A stretch of 64,000 nucleotides of DNA from the NCBI RefSeq assembly GCF_012489685.1, contig NC_080042.1:33733158-33797157 (forward strand). Reading direction: 5' to 3'. The stretch is from Lotus japonicus. Its lineage: Eukaryota > Streptophyta > Magnoliopsida > Fabales > Fabaceae. Positions within the stretch are counted from its first letter, which is position 1. Each line of letters begins with the position of its first letter. Positions 1 through 9,992 of the stretch are shown here, one piece after another. The position numbers and the translations under genes were made by a program. The notes under the pieces were generated by a model that did no database searches, was not told the DNA's origin, and saw only the letters and a program-made list of their open reading frames with translations.

Positions 1-690
1 AGGGACTCCCTTGGTGGAAGTTAGTGTCTTTTCTGTTTTTGTTAGTTTTCCGATGTATCGAAAAAAATAGGCTAGCATGTCAGACTTATAATGCTTTTTG
101 AATAGTCTGGGTGTAGTCATTTTTTTAGTCCAATCGGTGTAGTCGTTCTACCTATATAAGCTTTTAAATAAAATCTAAAGCCTGATTTATTTATTAATTT
201 GTTCTTATCTTACCTGAGCTTAAAATAGACTATGTTATAGAACCCTACGAATGGTCTAGTCTATTCTCACCTCTAGTCTCTCATGGCGTTGCACTTTTGG
301 CTATCGAGGGTGAAGTTCGAGGTGAAATAATTTATGTATAAGTTTTTTTTATTAAATTTATTTATAAGTTTAAATCTTTTATGTGTGTGTTTAATAATTT
401 ATATCTGATTTAATCACTTACTTAATTATAATCAGATTTTAATTTTTAATTAAAGAAATTTAATTTAAATGGTCAGGTCAATTTTTTTTTTGAACTTAGA
501 CAGGTCAAATTAGTTTTGCCATATAAGAAATTCTTTTAACTATTTTTCCCTTTATTCCTTTAAATTCTTCATATCTAAACATAGAAATATATATTCATTT
601 GTTATCTACATTAACTAAAATATATTTTATTGAAAGAAAGTTAATTTAATTCTAAATCTGTCCATATAAATTTTAGTAAATTGAGGTTTG
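1..690. other. AT-rich intergenic DNA without a gene
   Basis: No open frame of useful length, RNA gene or recognisable repeat end was seen. The sequence is AT-rich spacer leading into the promoter of the gene at 946. Confidence 0.6.
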
Positions 691-823
691 GAAATTCTCT
701 CTCTTCTAGAAGAAGCACAACTCGTTATACATCCAAATTCATAGTTCTTGCTTCTTACCCTGTTCTAGAATAATATCAATCAGATATTGGTTGTGAATTC
801 ATTATCTGTCCTCTAGAAGAAAC
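691..823 (+). promoter_or_regulatory. Cluster of heat-shock-element-like motifs
   Basis: Three TTC/GAA inverted-unit motifs precede the gene at 946: GAAATTC followed by TTCTAGAAGAAG (691-715), TTCTAGAA (763-770) and CTCTAGAAGAAAC (811-823). Alternating nGAAn/nTTCn units are the known binding sites of heat shock transcription factors. The cluster lies 50-190 bp upstream of the TATA box, a normal place for such elements. Function is inferred from the motif only. Confidence 0.45.
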
Positions 824-872
824 ATAAAAACACGCTTACGCACCGTCACTAACTCTATCAGTAATATCAATA

Positions 873-880
873 TATATAAA
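873..880 (+). promoter_or_regulatory. TATA box of the 946 gene
   Basis: TATATAAA stands 66 bp upstream of the ATG at 946, leaving room for a short 5' leader of about 35-40 nt. Confidence 0.6.
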
Positions 881-945
881 GATCAGCTATTGCATCCTTA
901 ACATCTCACAGTCACAGTAGCAACTGCTCTAGCTCCTTGTCAACA

Positions 946-1524
946 ATGATCAGTGCAATGAAACAAAATTACCCAAATTCACCTGACACATTCGGTTTTT
1001 CCGAATTCGAATTCCCGAAACACGATTCTGAAACCGCACTTCAAAACGACGTCATCTTCTGCGGCAAAGTCATGATTCCAAAAACAGAGCAAAACCCTTT
1101 CCTAGTGAGATCCGAGTCATTCAGAAAACCCAAGTCACGTAACCGGTTTTCTGCGGTCCGAGATCTGCGTTCGGAGTCGCTAAGGTTACCGGCGGAGAAG
1201 GGTCATAGCCGGTTGCGGAGGAGCGACAGTGGGTGGAGGCGCCTGAACAGCTTGTTCGGGGTGGTGAAGTTCCCGGTGCAAATGGAGCTGAGTGATATGA
1301 AGAAGAGGCAGCAGGAACTGAATGAACAACGGTCACTGTCGCCGAAGTTAGCGGCGGAGCATGACGGTGAAACGGGGACGGCGGTTGGTGACGGGAAAAG
1401 CTGTTGGCGGACGTGGCGTTTGGTTTGGCCGTTGAGGCGGAAAGGTCAAAGTCAGAGGTTTCACTTGTTGAATGTTGCGCCTTCTTCGTTGTCGTTTGGA
1501 TGTTTACCGCTTACGCTGGTTTGA
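946..1524 (+). CDS. Small basic protein of unknown function
   Basis: A single open frame of 192 codons. The ATG at 946 is the first one after a good TATA box; the frame stays open nine bases further upstream but only through a TTG. The product is unrecognised. It is rich in Ser and Arg, with repeated R-S-E-S / R-S-D-S motifs between about residues 55 and 100 and a basic tryptophan-containing C-terminal third (residues about 150-170). There is no signal peptide and no clear membrane segment. Short Arg/Ser-rich plant proteins with RSES-type motifs are often uncharacterised or stress-induced, but no family is assigned here. Codon use and GC content (higher than the flanks) fit a real host gene. 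The heat-shock-like motifs upstream suggest stress induction, which is an inference. Confidence 0.65.
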   Translation: MISAMKQNYPNSPDTFGFSEFEFPKHDSETALQNDVIFCGKVMIPKTEQNPFLVRSESFRKPKSRNRFSAVRDLRSESLRLPAEKGHSRLRRSDSGWRRLNSLFGVVKFPVQMELSDMKKRQQELNEQRSLSPKLAAEHDGETGTAVGDGKSCWRTWRLVWPLRRKGQSQRFHLLNVAPSSLSFGCLPLTLV

Positions 1525-2160
1525 CGGTGCGCTTCACGGCGTAGAAAATTTGTAGTTTTTTTCTCTTTTTTTGACTTCTAGAAATATTTAATTTATTAAT
1601 GGTATAATGACTAGTTTATTGGCAATTTTATTCACCAAAAAAAGTTTATTGGAAATTTCACGTTTAGATAGAGAGAATGTTCCTTTTGGATACCTGTAAA
1701 GAGTGTTTTAAATTTTGGTTCAGTCGTCGACTCGGCCGAGATTCTGAGTCGATGAGTTACCATTGGGTGACCATAGGCACTTTCATGGGCTCTCTGGTCT
1801 GGCCCAGTCTTTAAATGTGGCCGGCGTCGTTGAAGGTCCTACTCTAGCCTAAAGACGAACAATGGATACGTTGAATGAGGGAAGAGCTTCATGAAAGGTC
1901 CTGCTCGAACATGAGAGTGTGCGGATGTCAGATCGAGGAAGAACTCTAACACATTATGAGTAAAGCTCCTGACGAAGCCTCATTGTGAGGGAGATTGAGA
2001 GATGACCCTCTGATTTTTGTTTTCTTCTATTGTGAGAGAAGTGAGAAACAAACTCTTAAGTAAGACCTTCAGCTTCACTCGCTGAAAGTATGTGTAAGAC
2101 CCATGTTTTAGCATTAGAATAAATAAATAATTTTCGACTCACGCCTAGGTTGTCGTGTAA
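1525..2160. other. Intergenic DNA, nothing assignable
   Basis: This stretch holds the presumed 3' UTR of the preceding gene and moderately GC-rich sequence without a usable frame. The string TGTAAGACCC near 2094 resembles the start of chromovirus LTRs such as element E, but the match does not extend far enough to call. Confidence 0.4.
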
Positions 2161-2167
2161 GTGTAGT

Positions 2168-2350
2168 AGGGATAGCAATGGGTAGGGTCTGGGTAGGGTA
2201 CTATAGTACCCATTCCCATACCCGCGTTTTCAAAAATTAGTCGTACTCGTCCCCATACCCGTCCCCATACTTGTGTGGGTAACAACTTGAATGCACGTTC
2301 CCGTATCCTCTGGGTAGCAATTTGCTCTTACCCGTCGTGCCTATTACCCG
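2168..2350. repeat. GGGTA/TACCC-rich repeat, perhaps a DNA-transposon end
   Basis: The segment starts with TAGGGATAGCAATGGGTAGG and contains many interspersed GGGTA and TACCC strings. Such starts are known from ends of plant hAT-type non-autonomous elements. No convincing inverted partner or target duplication was found within 1 kb, so the class is uncertain. Confidence 0.3.
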
Positions 2351-2732
2351 CAATTTAACTAACCAAAATATATTTTTCACTATTTTTGTTAATAGAAAAC
2401 AAAAATACAACTAAATTTTTAAATAAAAAATACTAATCAAAATATAAAAGTTTATTCAAATACTTAACAAATAAAATCATTCAACTAAACATATTTTTTT
2501 TAGAAGGAATAAATGAAAGAGATATAACTTTAAATTTATAATTTTAGATTTATAATATAACCCTAAAGTTGTAGGTTAATAACTTACAAATTTTAAAAAT
2601 AAGTGGGAGTAGATTAGCGATGATTATGAATACCTTTTTTTTTTGAAACGATGAATACCTTAAACACTCACCTATTTTTTCAAAAAAGTTTATGAAAGCT
2701 ATAGCTTAAATTAATTTGTTCGTATATTACCA

Positions 2733-3009
2733 AATAATAATAATAATAATAATAATAGTAGTAGTAGTAGTAGTAGTAGTAGCAGTAGCAGTAGCAGTGG
2801 CAGTAGCAGTGGCAGTAGGAGTGGCAGTAGTAGTGGGCAGTAGCAGTAGCAGTAGCAGTAGCAGTGGCAGTAGGAGTGGCAGTAGGAGTGGCAGTAGTAG
2901 TAGTGGTAGTAGTAGTGGTAGTAGTAGTGGGAGTAGTAGTAGTAGTAGCAGTAGCAGTAGCAGTAGCAGTAGCAGTAGCAGTAGCAGTAGTAGTAGTAGT
3001 AGTAGTAGA
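2733..3009. repeat. Compound trinucleotide microsatellite
   Basis: About 277 bp of trinucleotides: an AAT run, then AGT runs alternating with AGC, GGC and GGG triplets (mostly AGT-AGC and GGC-AGT hexamers), ending in AGT. One extra base near 2836 shifts the phase of the repeat. The long Val/Ala, Ser/Gly and Thr-rich frames here in several phases are by-products of the repeat. Confidence 0.95.
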
Positions 3010-3049
3010 AGACTCTAAACACCCATACCCTACACCACTATCATCGACC

Positions 3050-3395
3050 CTCATCTAGTCACGCGTGTAGTCCGGGTCCTCGTCGTAAAGCTCAGTAGCA
3101 GTCATTCCGCTCCGGATCCTCCCCGAGCGGCAAATCATCTCGAACCAGCTGTCGATCGTCTGGCAATTTGTCGACCGCCCAAACACAAACAATACAAACA
3201 AGGCAAGGCGCGAGGGTCAACTCACAGAATAATGTATATAATACAGACAACACATAAAGTATAAGGGGATAGATACATAGGTTCCATATGTCTTATCATG
3301 GCATATAATATCATATGAGGTTGTAATAACAACATATTGTACATTATTTATCTATTCATCAAATAACATAACGATGATCATCAACATTAAATCAT
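3050..3395 (-). mobile_element. Fragment of a chromovirus-type LTR
   Basis: The minus strand matches, in diverged form, the LTR of element E: both share GCGAGGGTCAACTC and, at protein level, a W-F-x-M-(V/I)-x-x-S-G-x-I-R motif (here near 3110-3160). The match is clearest over 3060-3240; the boundary with element A near 3395 is approximate. No terminal TG..CA pair was identified, so this is a partial LTR. Confidence 0.5.
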
Positions 3396-3534
3396 CAACA
3401 TTCGCCTTCTTGACCATCACAACGTTTTCCAGCCACGTCGGATACTTGACCTCTCTGATAAACTCCGCCGCTAAGAGTTTGTCGACTTCCTGTTGCGCCA
3501 CCTTTCCCTTATCGCCCCCCATGCGACATCGAAG

Positions 3535-4899
3535 CTATGAAACTGGTTTGATGCTTGGATCCAACGCGAGCCTGTGACAGATAAAGTTAGGGTCTATTCC
3601 GGGCATGTCTTTACAGCTCAATGCGAAAAGGTCTAAGTTTTCCCCCAACAGCTTTCCTAAACGTTCTTCTTGTTCACTGGAAATCTTGGTCCCTATCTTC
3701 AGCACCCGCTTGCCGAACTGCAGTGTTTTGGTTTCTTCAATTGGTGTGGGCCTGTTCAGCCGCCCCTCGCCTCTTGGATCAACGTTCTCATCTGGCGACT
3801 CAATCTCATAGCAACGATGACCGACCACCGCGCTTTTCTTGTCGTACAAATCTAGGCAATTGTTGTAACATTCCCTCGTAGTTTTTTGATCAACCTTGAG
3901 TTTTCCAATCTTCCCGTTACTTAGTAGATATTTGACCGCCAGATGTACAATTGAGATGACAGCGCAAAGCCGATTCAAGGTATGCCTGCCAATGATTATA
4001 TTGTACGAAGCCACAACCTGCAGCACGAGGTATCTAACTCTCAAGACTTTCACATTTTCTTCTTCACCAAAAATTGTATCCAAGTCGATGTAGCCCCATA
4101 CCACGACCTGTTCGCAAGCAAAGCCCACAAGTGTTCCAGTATAAGGCATTAAATCGCCGTCAGACAGTCCCAACTTGTCGAACGCATCGCCATAAATGAT
4201 ATCAGCCGAGCTTCCCTGGTCCAGAAGCACGCGCCTGACATTAAAGTTGTTTACTCTCAACTCTACTACTATCGGGTCGTCCTTGTGGGACTTACCCCCG
4301 TCGAAATCCGCCATCGAGATTGTAATGTCTGGATGTTCAAATCCAAAAGGAATCTCGTGAACGGAGTTCACCGCACGTACATGCCGCTTTCTTGTTGCTT
4401 GCGTGTCTCCTCCACCGCCGAAACCCCCGGCGGTGGTGTTTATGGTTCCTGCCGGCGGTCCTAAGCTGTGTGTGAATGTCTTTCCCGAACCTCGCTCCAC
4501 GACCGCCTGCGCTTCCTTCTTATGTTCCCCCACCGATTCACCACAACGATCATCCTGTCTTCTCTCATTGTCCCGACGATCATTGCGGTGGCGGTCATTA
4601 TACTGTCGATCGTCCCGCCGGCGACCATCTCCCTTTTGGTCATCATACTGACGATCATCTCTCTGGCGATCATCCCTTTTACGGTTGTCATACTGGTGAT
4701 CATCCTTCTGACCATATCGCCTGAAACTTCCCGCCTTCACCAACTTCTCTATTTCGCACTTCAAAGTCCAGCAGCTATCGGTGTCGTGGCCTATCGAGCG
4801 ATGGTACTCACACCACTTACTTGGATCTGTTCCCCGTGGCTGATACCTTGGTGCCTTAGGTTCGTCAACTAAACTCGCCGCCTTGGCTTCACGAAACAT
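3535..4899 (-). pseudogene. Gag C-terminus, protease and start of RT of element A
   Basis: The frame (454 codons) begins in gag with a CCHC-like knuckle (C30, H33, H38, C43), followed by an Asp/Arg-rich low-complexity stretch (about 60-118), then a retropepsin-like segment with D227-Q-G-S-S-A-D, and ends in the start of the RT domain with the motif CHRLALDP. A TAG at 3535-3537 stops it; homology to RT continues in the same frame for about 45 codons past the stop and then ends. The protease triad reads D-Q-G rather than D-T/S-G, as also (further altered) in element D. The frame is shifted relative to the upstream gag half, so this is a relic. Confidence 0.8.
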
Positions 4900-6007
4900 A
4901 TCCGTTTCCTTGCGCCAGTGGTGGCCTTGCGACTGCTAAGGGCGGCGACGTTCGTAATATTCCTCGGCGGGTACAGCTGCTCCCTAGTCGGTTTCACCAC
5001 AACCTTTCCTTTCTCTTCCTTGCGCCGACTTCCTTCACCTCGCTCGTTACTGTACTTGTCCTTCCGCGAGTGCTTAACCGACGCTCCGTCCCTTTCCATT
5101 CTCGCACGCTTGCGTTTGAATGCATCATCCTCTTCATCCAGGATGTACGTGCTTGCTCGAGCACGCATCTCCGCCATTGACTGAGCTGGCTTGCTGCTTA
5201 GTTTGCTATTCAACTTTCCAAGTAGCAAACCGTTCTTGAATGCCAAGGCGCGAGAGCGCGGCTCGACATCCTCTACCTTTACAGACGCTGCACTATATCG
5301 CGCCATAAACTTCTTCAAAGACTCGCCCTCTTGTTGACGAATGTTATATAGATCGTTGATTGTGACTTGCTGGACCTTATTCGCGGAAAATTTCACTAAG
5401 AATTTTGAGGAGAAGTCGCCAAAATTTGAAATCGAACCTCGCGGCAAAGTTGTGAACCATGCCATCGCCGTCGACTTGAATGTTGAGGGGAACATCCTGC
5501 ACTTTATTGCATCCGACGCCGCGCTAATCACCATCATCGTGTTGAAATATAGGAGATGATCTTTAGGATCAGAATCTCCACCAGCGTTTTCATATTATCC
5601 GGTATCGCTACCGCCTCCACCTCAGCTGAGAACGGATGGAATTCTGCCACCGTGTCCGCCTCGTGAGAGCCATCTTCCTATTGCTCCCGACGGAAAAAAT
5701 CAAGCTGCGCATGCAAATGCGCATTCCGCTGCTGAATATCGCCTATGCAGCGCATCACCTGACGTCATTCCCCCGGAGTAACGTGCATAGGGGGTTGCTG
5801 TGGTGAAGGAACTGGAGAAGGTATTGGAGTTCCGTGTTGTGAAGGTGACGGAGGTGGTGGTGGAGATGGAGGATGAGGAATCGCTTGCTCCTGTTGTGGC
5901 TCCTGCTGTAGAACTGGCGATTCACGGCAGATCTGTCAGATACGACGCGTAGGTGCGACTCGTCGTCGTTTCAGTGAGTCGCGATGGCTTCTGCGAGGGG
6001 TTTCCAT
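4869..6007 (-). pseudogene. Gag of element A, broken
   Basis: A gag start (METPRRS) lies at 6007 next to the primer binding site, followed by a Pro/Gln-rich segment and interrupted by stops and at least one frameshift. The best-preserved part is the open frame 5537-4869 (222 codons), preceded by DPKDHLLYFNT and carrying the retrotransposon gag signature C-R-M-F-P-S-T-F, then A-W-F-x-x-L-P. It shifts frame into the protease-bearing frame near 4870-4960. The same gag family occurs in element D (35605 onward) and in the fragment at 62131-62563. Confidence 0.75.
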
Positions 6008-6166
6008 CTTCCAGGACTTAGGTGAGTTTGGGATCACACTCAAACAACGCCGGGCGATCACTCAGACACCCGAGATCAACCAGAAACAAGGAAACTTCAA
6101 TCGATTGTGCCAAGGAACTCGATCGGGCAATCAATCCACGTGAATTGGGAATCAAAAGTTTACCGA

Positions 6167-6184
6167 TCCCCACAGACGGCGCTA
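6167..6184 (-). promoter_or_regulatory. Primer binding site region of element A
   Basis: On the minus strand the sequence next to the LTR end reads TAGCGCCGTCTGTGGGGA. Element D has the equivalent TGGCGCCGTCTATGGGGA, a signature placed directly after the 5' LTR in plant Tat-group elements. Confidence 0.65.
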
Positions 6185-6186
6185 AA

Positions 6187-6568
6187 TGTTCCGGTATGGA
6201 GCATTGCTAGGTAAGGTGATACCTAGAGGAGAGATTGCACTATAGTGAGAGAGAGTGGAGAGGGAGAGAGTATAACTGAATTTCACTTGTTATATTGAGA
6301 AATGAGCAAAAGACCCTTACAATAGATAACCACTACCTATTTATAGGTGTGGGGTTATGGGCCCAGCGTGTTTAACCTGTTCTTGATGGGCCATTTGGGC
6401 CACGCACCTAGGCCCAACATAGAGGCCAACCGACCCGCCAACGACGAGCTACCTCAGGGCGTTGCCCCTATAGGGGCTCGCCCGGTTCACTTCTGCTTGG
6501 AAAGCATTGTCACCAACCTCAACAGACCAGAAGCCCTTGATCAAGCCACCATCCAGGCCACGAACCAG
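6187..6568 (-). repeat. 5' LTR of element A, part before insertion B
   Basis: The LTR ends (minus strand) in CGGAACA next to the PBS. A TATA motif (minus TATAAATA, 6338-6345) marks its core promoter. The LTR is interrupted by element B at the duplicated ACCAC and continues from 25918; its outer end was not located. Confidence 0.65.
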
Positions 6569-6573
6569 ACCAC
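6569..6573. repeat. Target site duplication of element B, left copy (ACCAC)
   Basis: ACCAC precedes the TG of the left LTR and recurs at 25913-25917 directly after the CA of the right LTR. Confidence 0.9.
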
Positions 6574-7303
6574 TGTTGAGAGATTTTTCTACACTAATAC
6601 TACTTTCAAAATCCTCAAGATTCAATTGTAGTATAGCATAGGGTTTTGTCGTATCCGCAGGGAATTTCTAACACAAATGTCGTTCTTTAGTAAAATTACC
6701 CAAGCAATAGATTTTCTAAAGGTTGATAATTGTTTCGGTGACCAAAACACATTCAAATTAAACAAAGCGAGAGTAAAACAATTGATATCAAGAGAGAAAG
6801 CTGTTGGAATTGGAGTTCACCGTTTAACTATTAGTGTCCTATGATTCTATATGAATATTCATTCCTATCCATGATTCATCTACACCATTTCTACCCTACT
6901 TCATTGATTGCTCACATGAGTGGATATCTATAACTTACTTTCCTAAACATTGATTCCTCACATGCATAGAAAAGCTAAGTTATCTTTAAGCTCAGATGTT
7001 TAAGGGACTAACAAACCTAACTCTATTCCTAGCAATTAGATTTATTAGATGGTTAACTCTAGGTCGGACTCTAGACGTTGTAGCTTCCACTCTTACGCCG
7101 AATCAAGCGATATGTTCTAGGTGCGCAAACTAAAACATAGCATTAAGAACAAGAGAAAACCATTGAATCATGTAATAGAAACGATATTTTCATATAGAAA
7201 TCAAGAAGAATAAGTCATAGTTAAAGGCTACATCCAAATCAAACAAAGAAACTTAGCAACCCATATCCATGGATTGCTTACAAAGCTTACAAGAGGAAAC
7301 TAA
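6574..7303 (-). repeat. 3' LTR of element B, part 1 (split by element C)
   Basis: Nearly identical to 24442-25170 of the other LTR. It breaks off exactly at the ACTAA (7299-7303) duplicated by element C and resumes at 19551. Confidence 0.92.
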
Positions 7304-8588
7304 TGAAGGTATGAAAAACGGTAGAAAGGGGGGTTTGAATAACGTTTTCAGTACAAAACTACCACCTTAAAGATTTTGACAAATCTTTCGAGAACTTAAA
7401 TGCTAAAGATAAGAGATAGAAAAGCACACAAGGATTTTATCCTGGTTCACTTGATAAATCACTCAAGCTACTCCAGTCCACCCGTTAAGGTGATTTCTTC
7501 CTTCTTAAAATGAAGGCAATCCACTAATCAGGTAAGAGTTACAACTGCACTTGAAACCTACAAGTGACTAACAATTACACTGACTTAGCTCACACTAAGA
7601 TTCACTCTCTTAGTCTTCTCTAGGATCCGATCAACCTTGATCTCCTAAAGGAACTACCACTAAGATTCACTCTCTTAGTCTTCTTAAGGATACTGACCTA
7701 CCCGGTCCCTTAAGGAAAATCAAACAACTGTTTGAGGTTGGTGTTTACAAAGGTTTGCTTCTAAATAAGCTGAGTGTAAACTAAATAAATTACAAGATGA
7801 AAGAAAGCTTAGAATATTTTTGAATATGTCTTGCGCGTGTGTATTGCTTCTTGCTAGTTTCTTCTCGCCGCTTCTTTCAATCTTCAGCCTCTATATATAC
7901 TCCAAGGATTAGGGTTGAGCGTTGCATGGGAAATGCTACCGTTGGAGGGCAGTTCTGGAAAATCCAGCTTCTGCTGTGGCTGAGAACGTTAGGTAGGTCG
8001 TCAGGAAGGTACACTTGCTTTTGTACTTGGATAGCGACTTGACCTTTTAACCTAGGAGACTTCTGATCAGAGGAATACTTCATATTGGAACTTGTGAAGC
8101 CGGTTGATCAGAGTCAGAGGGAAAGCACAGATCCTCTGACCATTGTATCTTCTGATTCTGAACTCAGAGGGAAGAACATGGCCTTCAGAGTTTCTTGCTT
8201 CTGGACTTCAGAGTTTCCACTATTCAGCTTCTGGATCTTCAGAGTCTTCTACACCATCAGAACATCTGAACCTTCAGTGTTTCTTGGTTATCAGAACTTC
8301 TGGATCTTCAGAGCTTCTAGCGACTGAGTCCACATCAGAGTTTGTATAGCTTCAGAACTTCTGAAGCTTTTCCACTGTTCATACTGAACATGGTGAATGC
8401 GAAAGCGTTGCTTGGGTCACTCTTTATACACAGTGCTTCTGATTTGTGTGAGATTGAGTTGAGGTCAGAGCCTGTAAATAGCACACTCAGAAAAACACGT
8501 TAGAGTACCACAATTGTTCATATCAAAAGGTTAACTTGTAATCATCAAAACATAGAGTTGTACTACTAGATCAAAACTTGATCTTACA
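7304..8588 (-). repeat. 3' LTR of element C
   Basis: Pairs with 18261-19545 at a constant offset of 10,957 bp. Contains a TATA motif at 7891-7900 and, upstream of it in the transcription sense (8090-8370), a dense field of TCAGA/TCTGA strings, including an inverted repeat with arms AGCTTCAGAA around one base at 8348-8368. Confidence 0.97.
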
Positions 8589-8590
8589 AT

Positions 8591-9142
8591 CTCCCCCTTT
8601 TTGATGATGACAAAACTAAGATTTTTGATGAACAATTCTTAAACATTAAACTGAATTCACTCAGAGTTTAGAGATATAGAATAAGACTTATCCTGATGTG
8701 AATAGTTTATCTTGCTCGTTCTGAATTCAAGTCACTGCTTGATTCTGAGCTTAGCTCCCCCTGAATCTAATACTTGATGAAAACGTTAGTAAAGTCTAGA
8801 TTCTGAGCTAAATGGTGTAAGAGTTCAGAGTGAAAAACTTATGACATAGATGAAAAACGAATAATCAGAGCGCATAAGTGATCAGAGTCATGGACAAGGT
8901 ATCAGAGTCTTGGGTATCAGAGTCAACTTAGAATCACTTCAGAAGAAGTGAAATGTATTCCTTGTATTTGCCCAGTGACATATCTATGGTCATGAAGGTG
9001 GAACTCTTAAAATCTCCAAAAGAAAAATAAGTCACACTAACACATCTTACACATCAAAAACTGGGTTTACTCCCCCTTTTTGTCATAAGCAAAAAGCTTG
9101 GGGTGTGAAAAACTTAGCTTGAAGTACAAGGTACTCCCCCTT
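8591..9142 (-). promoter_or_regulatory. Multiple polypurine tracts of element C
   Basis: The primary tract (minus AAAAAGGGGGAG, 8591-8602) directly abuts the 3' LTR. Further GGGGGAG-type tracts follow at about 8755-8762, 9070-9081 and 9133-9142. A series of polypurine tracts before the 3' LTR is a known Sirevirus feature. Confidence 0.8.
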
Positions 9143-9330
9143 AGAGAAGGTCTAAGTTTAAAGAAAATGAAAACGATGTAAGAATCAGAGTTAGGCGAAA
9201 ATAAATAGAAGAGTTAATGCAAGGGATGAACGTTTACCACCGGTCAAGTGAGTAAATAGAAGGGTCAGTTACCAAGAACTTAACCTCGAGAAACTGTAAT
9301 AGCATTAACTTTCAGAGAGAAAGTGAAGCC

Positions 9331-9337
9331 TATAAAG
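9331..9337 (+). promoter_or_regulatory. TATA box of the antisense mini-gene
   Basis: TATAAAG stands 58-64 bp upstream of the ATG at 9395, oriented opposite to the retrotransposon. The homologous gene in element D has TATAAAT at the same distance. Confidence 0.55.
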
Positions 9338-9394
9338 AGCGTTGGAGAGAAAGGTAAGCTTCACACCTCGAATAATTTTCAGTAAGAAAAAAAA

Positions 9395-9787
9395 ATGACA
9401 TCATACAGAATGGCATTAGAAGAGCTCAGAAGGAAGGCTTTTGAGGAAGATATGTTCCTCAATATTAGGCATCCCGATGGTACAAAGACCATACAAGAGC
9501 TGACGAAGACACTGCTGGAAGAAGATCTTGGTCCAGAGATGGAGAAAGATCTGAAGGAGTTCCTCTGCTTCGTGGAGGAGATTCAGGAGCTTTGCCAGCG
9601 GGAGCTGAATCTGCTGGAAGAGAAGGAGACTGTGGAAAAGAGACTCAAGACGACAGAAGATAATCTAGAGAGAGATGAGCTGAGCATCAAACTCGGCAAC
9701 ATAGAGTATACACTGGATCGTCTGGAGAAGGAAAGAGTGGAGCAGCGCCAAGAATGCAGAAGAATGAGGAAGGATCCTCCATTCTAG
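9395..9787 (+). CDS. Antisense coiled-coil protein carried by element C
   Basis: A 130-codon ATG frame running against the direction of element C, between the env-like gene and the 3' LTR. The product is highly charged and predicted helical: an N-terminal segment with R-K-A-F-E-E-D and N-I-R-H-P-D-G (about 13-30), then long Glu/Lys/Leu heptad-like stretches (about 45-122), ending in R-K-D-P-P-F. A clear homologue of equal length and with the same end (R-R-N-P-P-F) lies antisense in gypsy element D (38527-38138). A TATA box at 9331 and AATAAA at 9843-9848 give it the layout of a complete small gene. Its function is unknown. It matches no enzyme family I know; its conservation across two retrotransposon superfamilies argues that it is translated. 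Confidence 0.7.
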   Translation: MTSYRMALEELRRKAFEEDMFLNIRHPDGTKTIQELTKTLLEEDLGPEMEKDLKEFLCFVEEIQELCQRELNLLEEKETVEKRLKTTEDNLERDELSIKLGNIEYTLDRLEKERVEQRQECRRMRKDPPF

Positions 9788-9842
9788 ATGTAGGGAATAA
9801 TGTATGATGTAAAGAATGTGATGTAAACATAGAACAATTATG

Positions 9843-9848
9843 AATAAA
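9843..9848 (+). terminator. Poly(A) signal after the antisense mini-gene
   Basis: AATAAA lies 56 bp after the stop codon at 9785-9787. Plant poly(A) signals are loose, so this is supportive only. Confidence 0.4.
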
Positions 9849-9992
9849 ACAAGTTTTGCAAACATATGTGACACAAATATATATAGATATATGCATATAG
9901 AATCACAAACGAATAAGTAAATAAAAAAGAAACAGAGTTTAACAAAAAGGAAAACAAAGTAAACGAAAGAAGAAAAAGAAGAGATCCTAAGA

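Larger units (their letters stand above)
3396..6568 (-). mobile_element. Gypsy element A (Tat-like), truncated and decayed
   Basis: Read on the minus strand, the order is 5' LTR (6568-6187, continuing beyond the insertion at 25918), primer binding site, gag, protease, and the first part of reverse transcriptase, where homology stops near 3395. Most of RT, RNase H, integrase and the 3' LTR are missing. The PBS-proximal sequence (GCGCCGTCTGTGGGGA) and the gag/protease type are those of plant Tat-group gypsy elements. Element B is inserted in its LTR. Confidence 0.75.

Noticed and set aside
2092..2160. TGTAAGACCC string as start of a plus-strand chromovirus LTR
   Set aside because: Only about 10-15 bases resemble the E LTR start and no LTR end or PBS follows.
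3015..3055. Inverted partner for the GGGTA-rich end at 2168, defining a hAT-like element
   Set aside because: The resemblance is poor, and this segment is better explained as part of the chromovirus LTR fragment.
2680..3058. Several frames coding for long Val/Ala, Ser/Gly, Thr or Tyr/Cys-rich repeats
   Set aside because: They are the different phases of the trinucleotide microsatellite, with no independent sign of coding.
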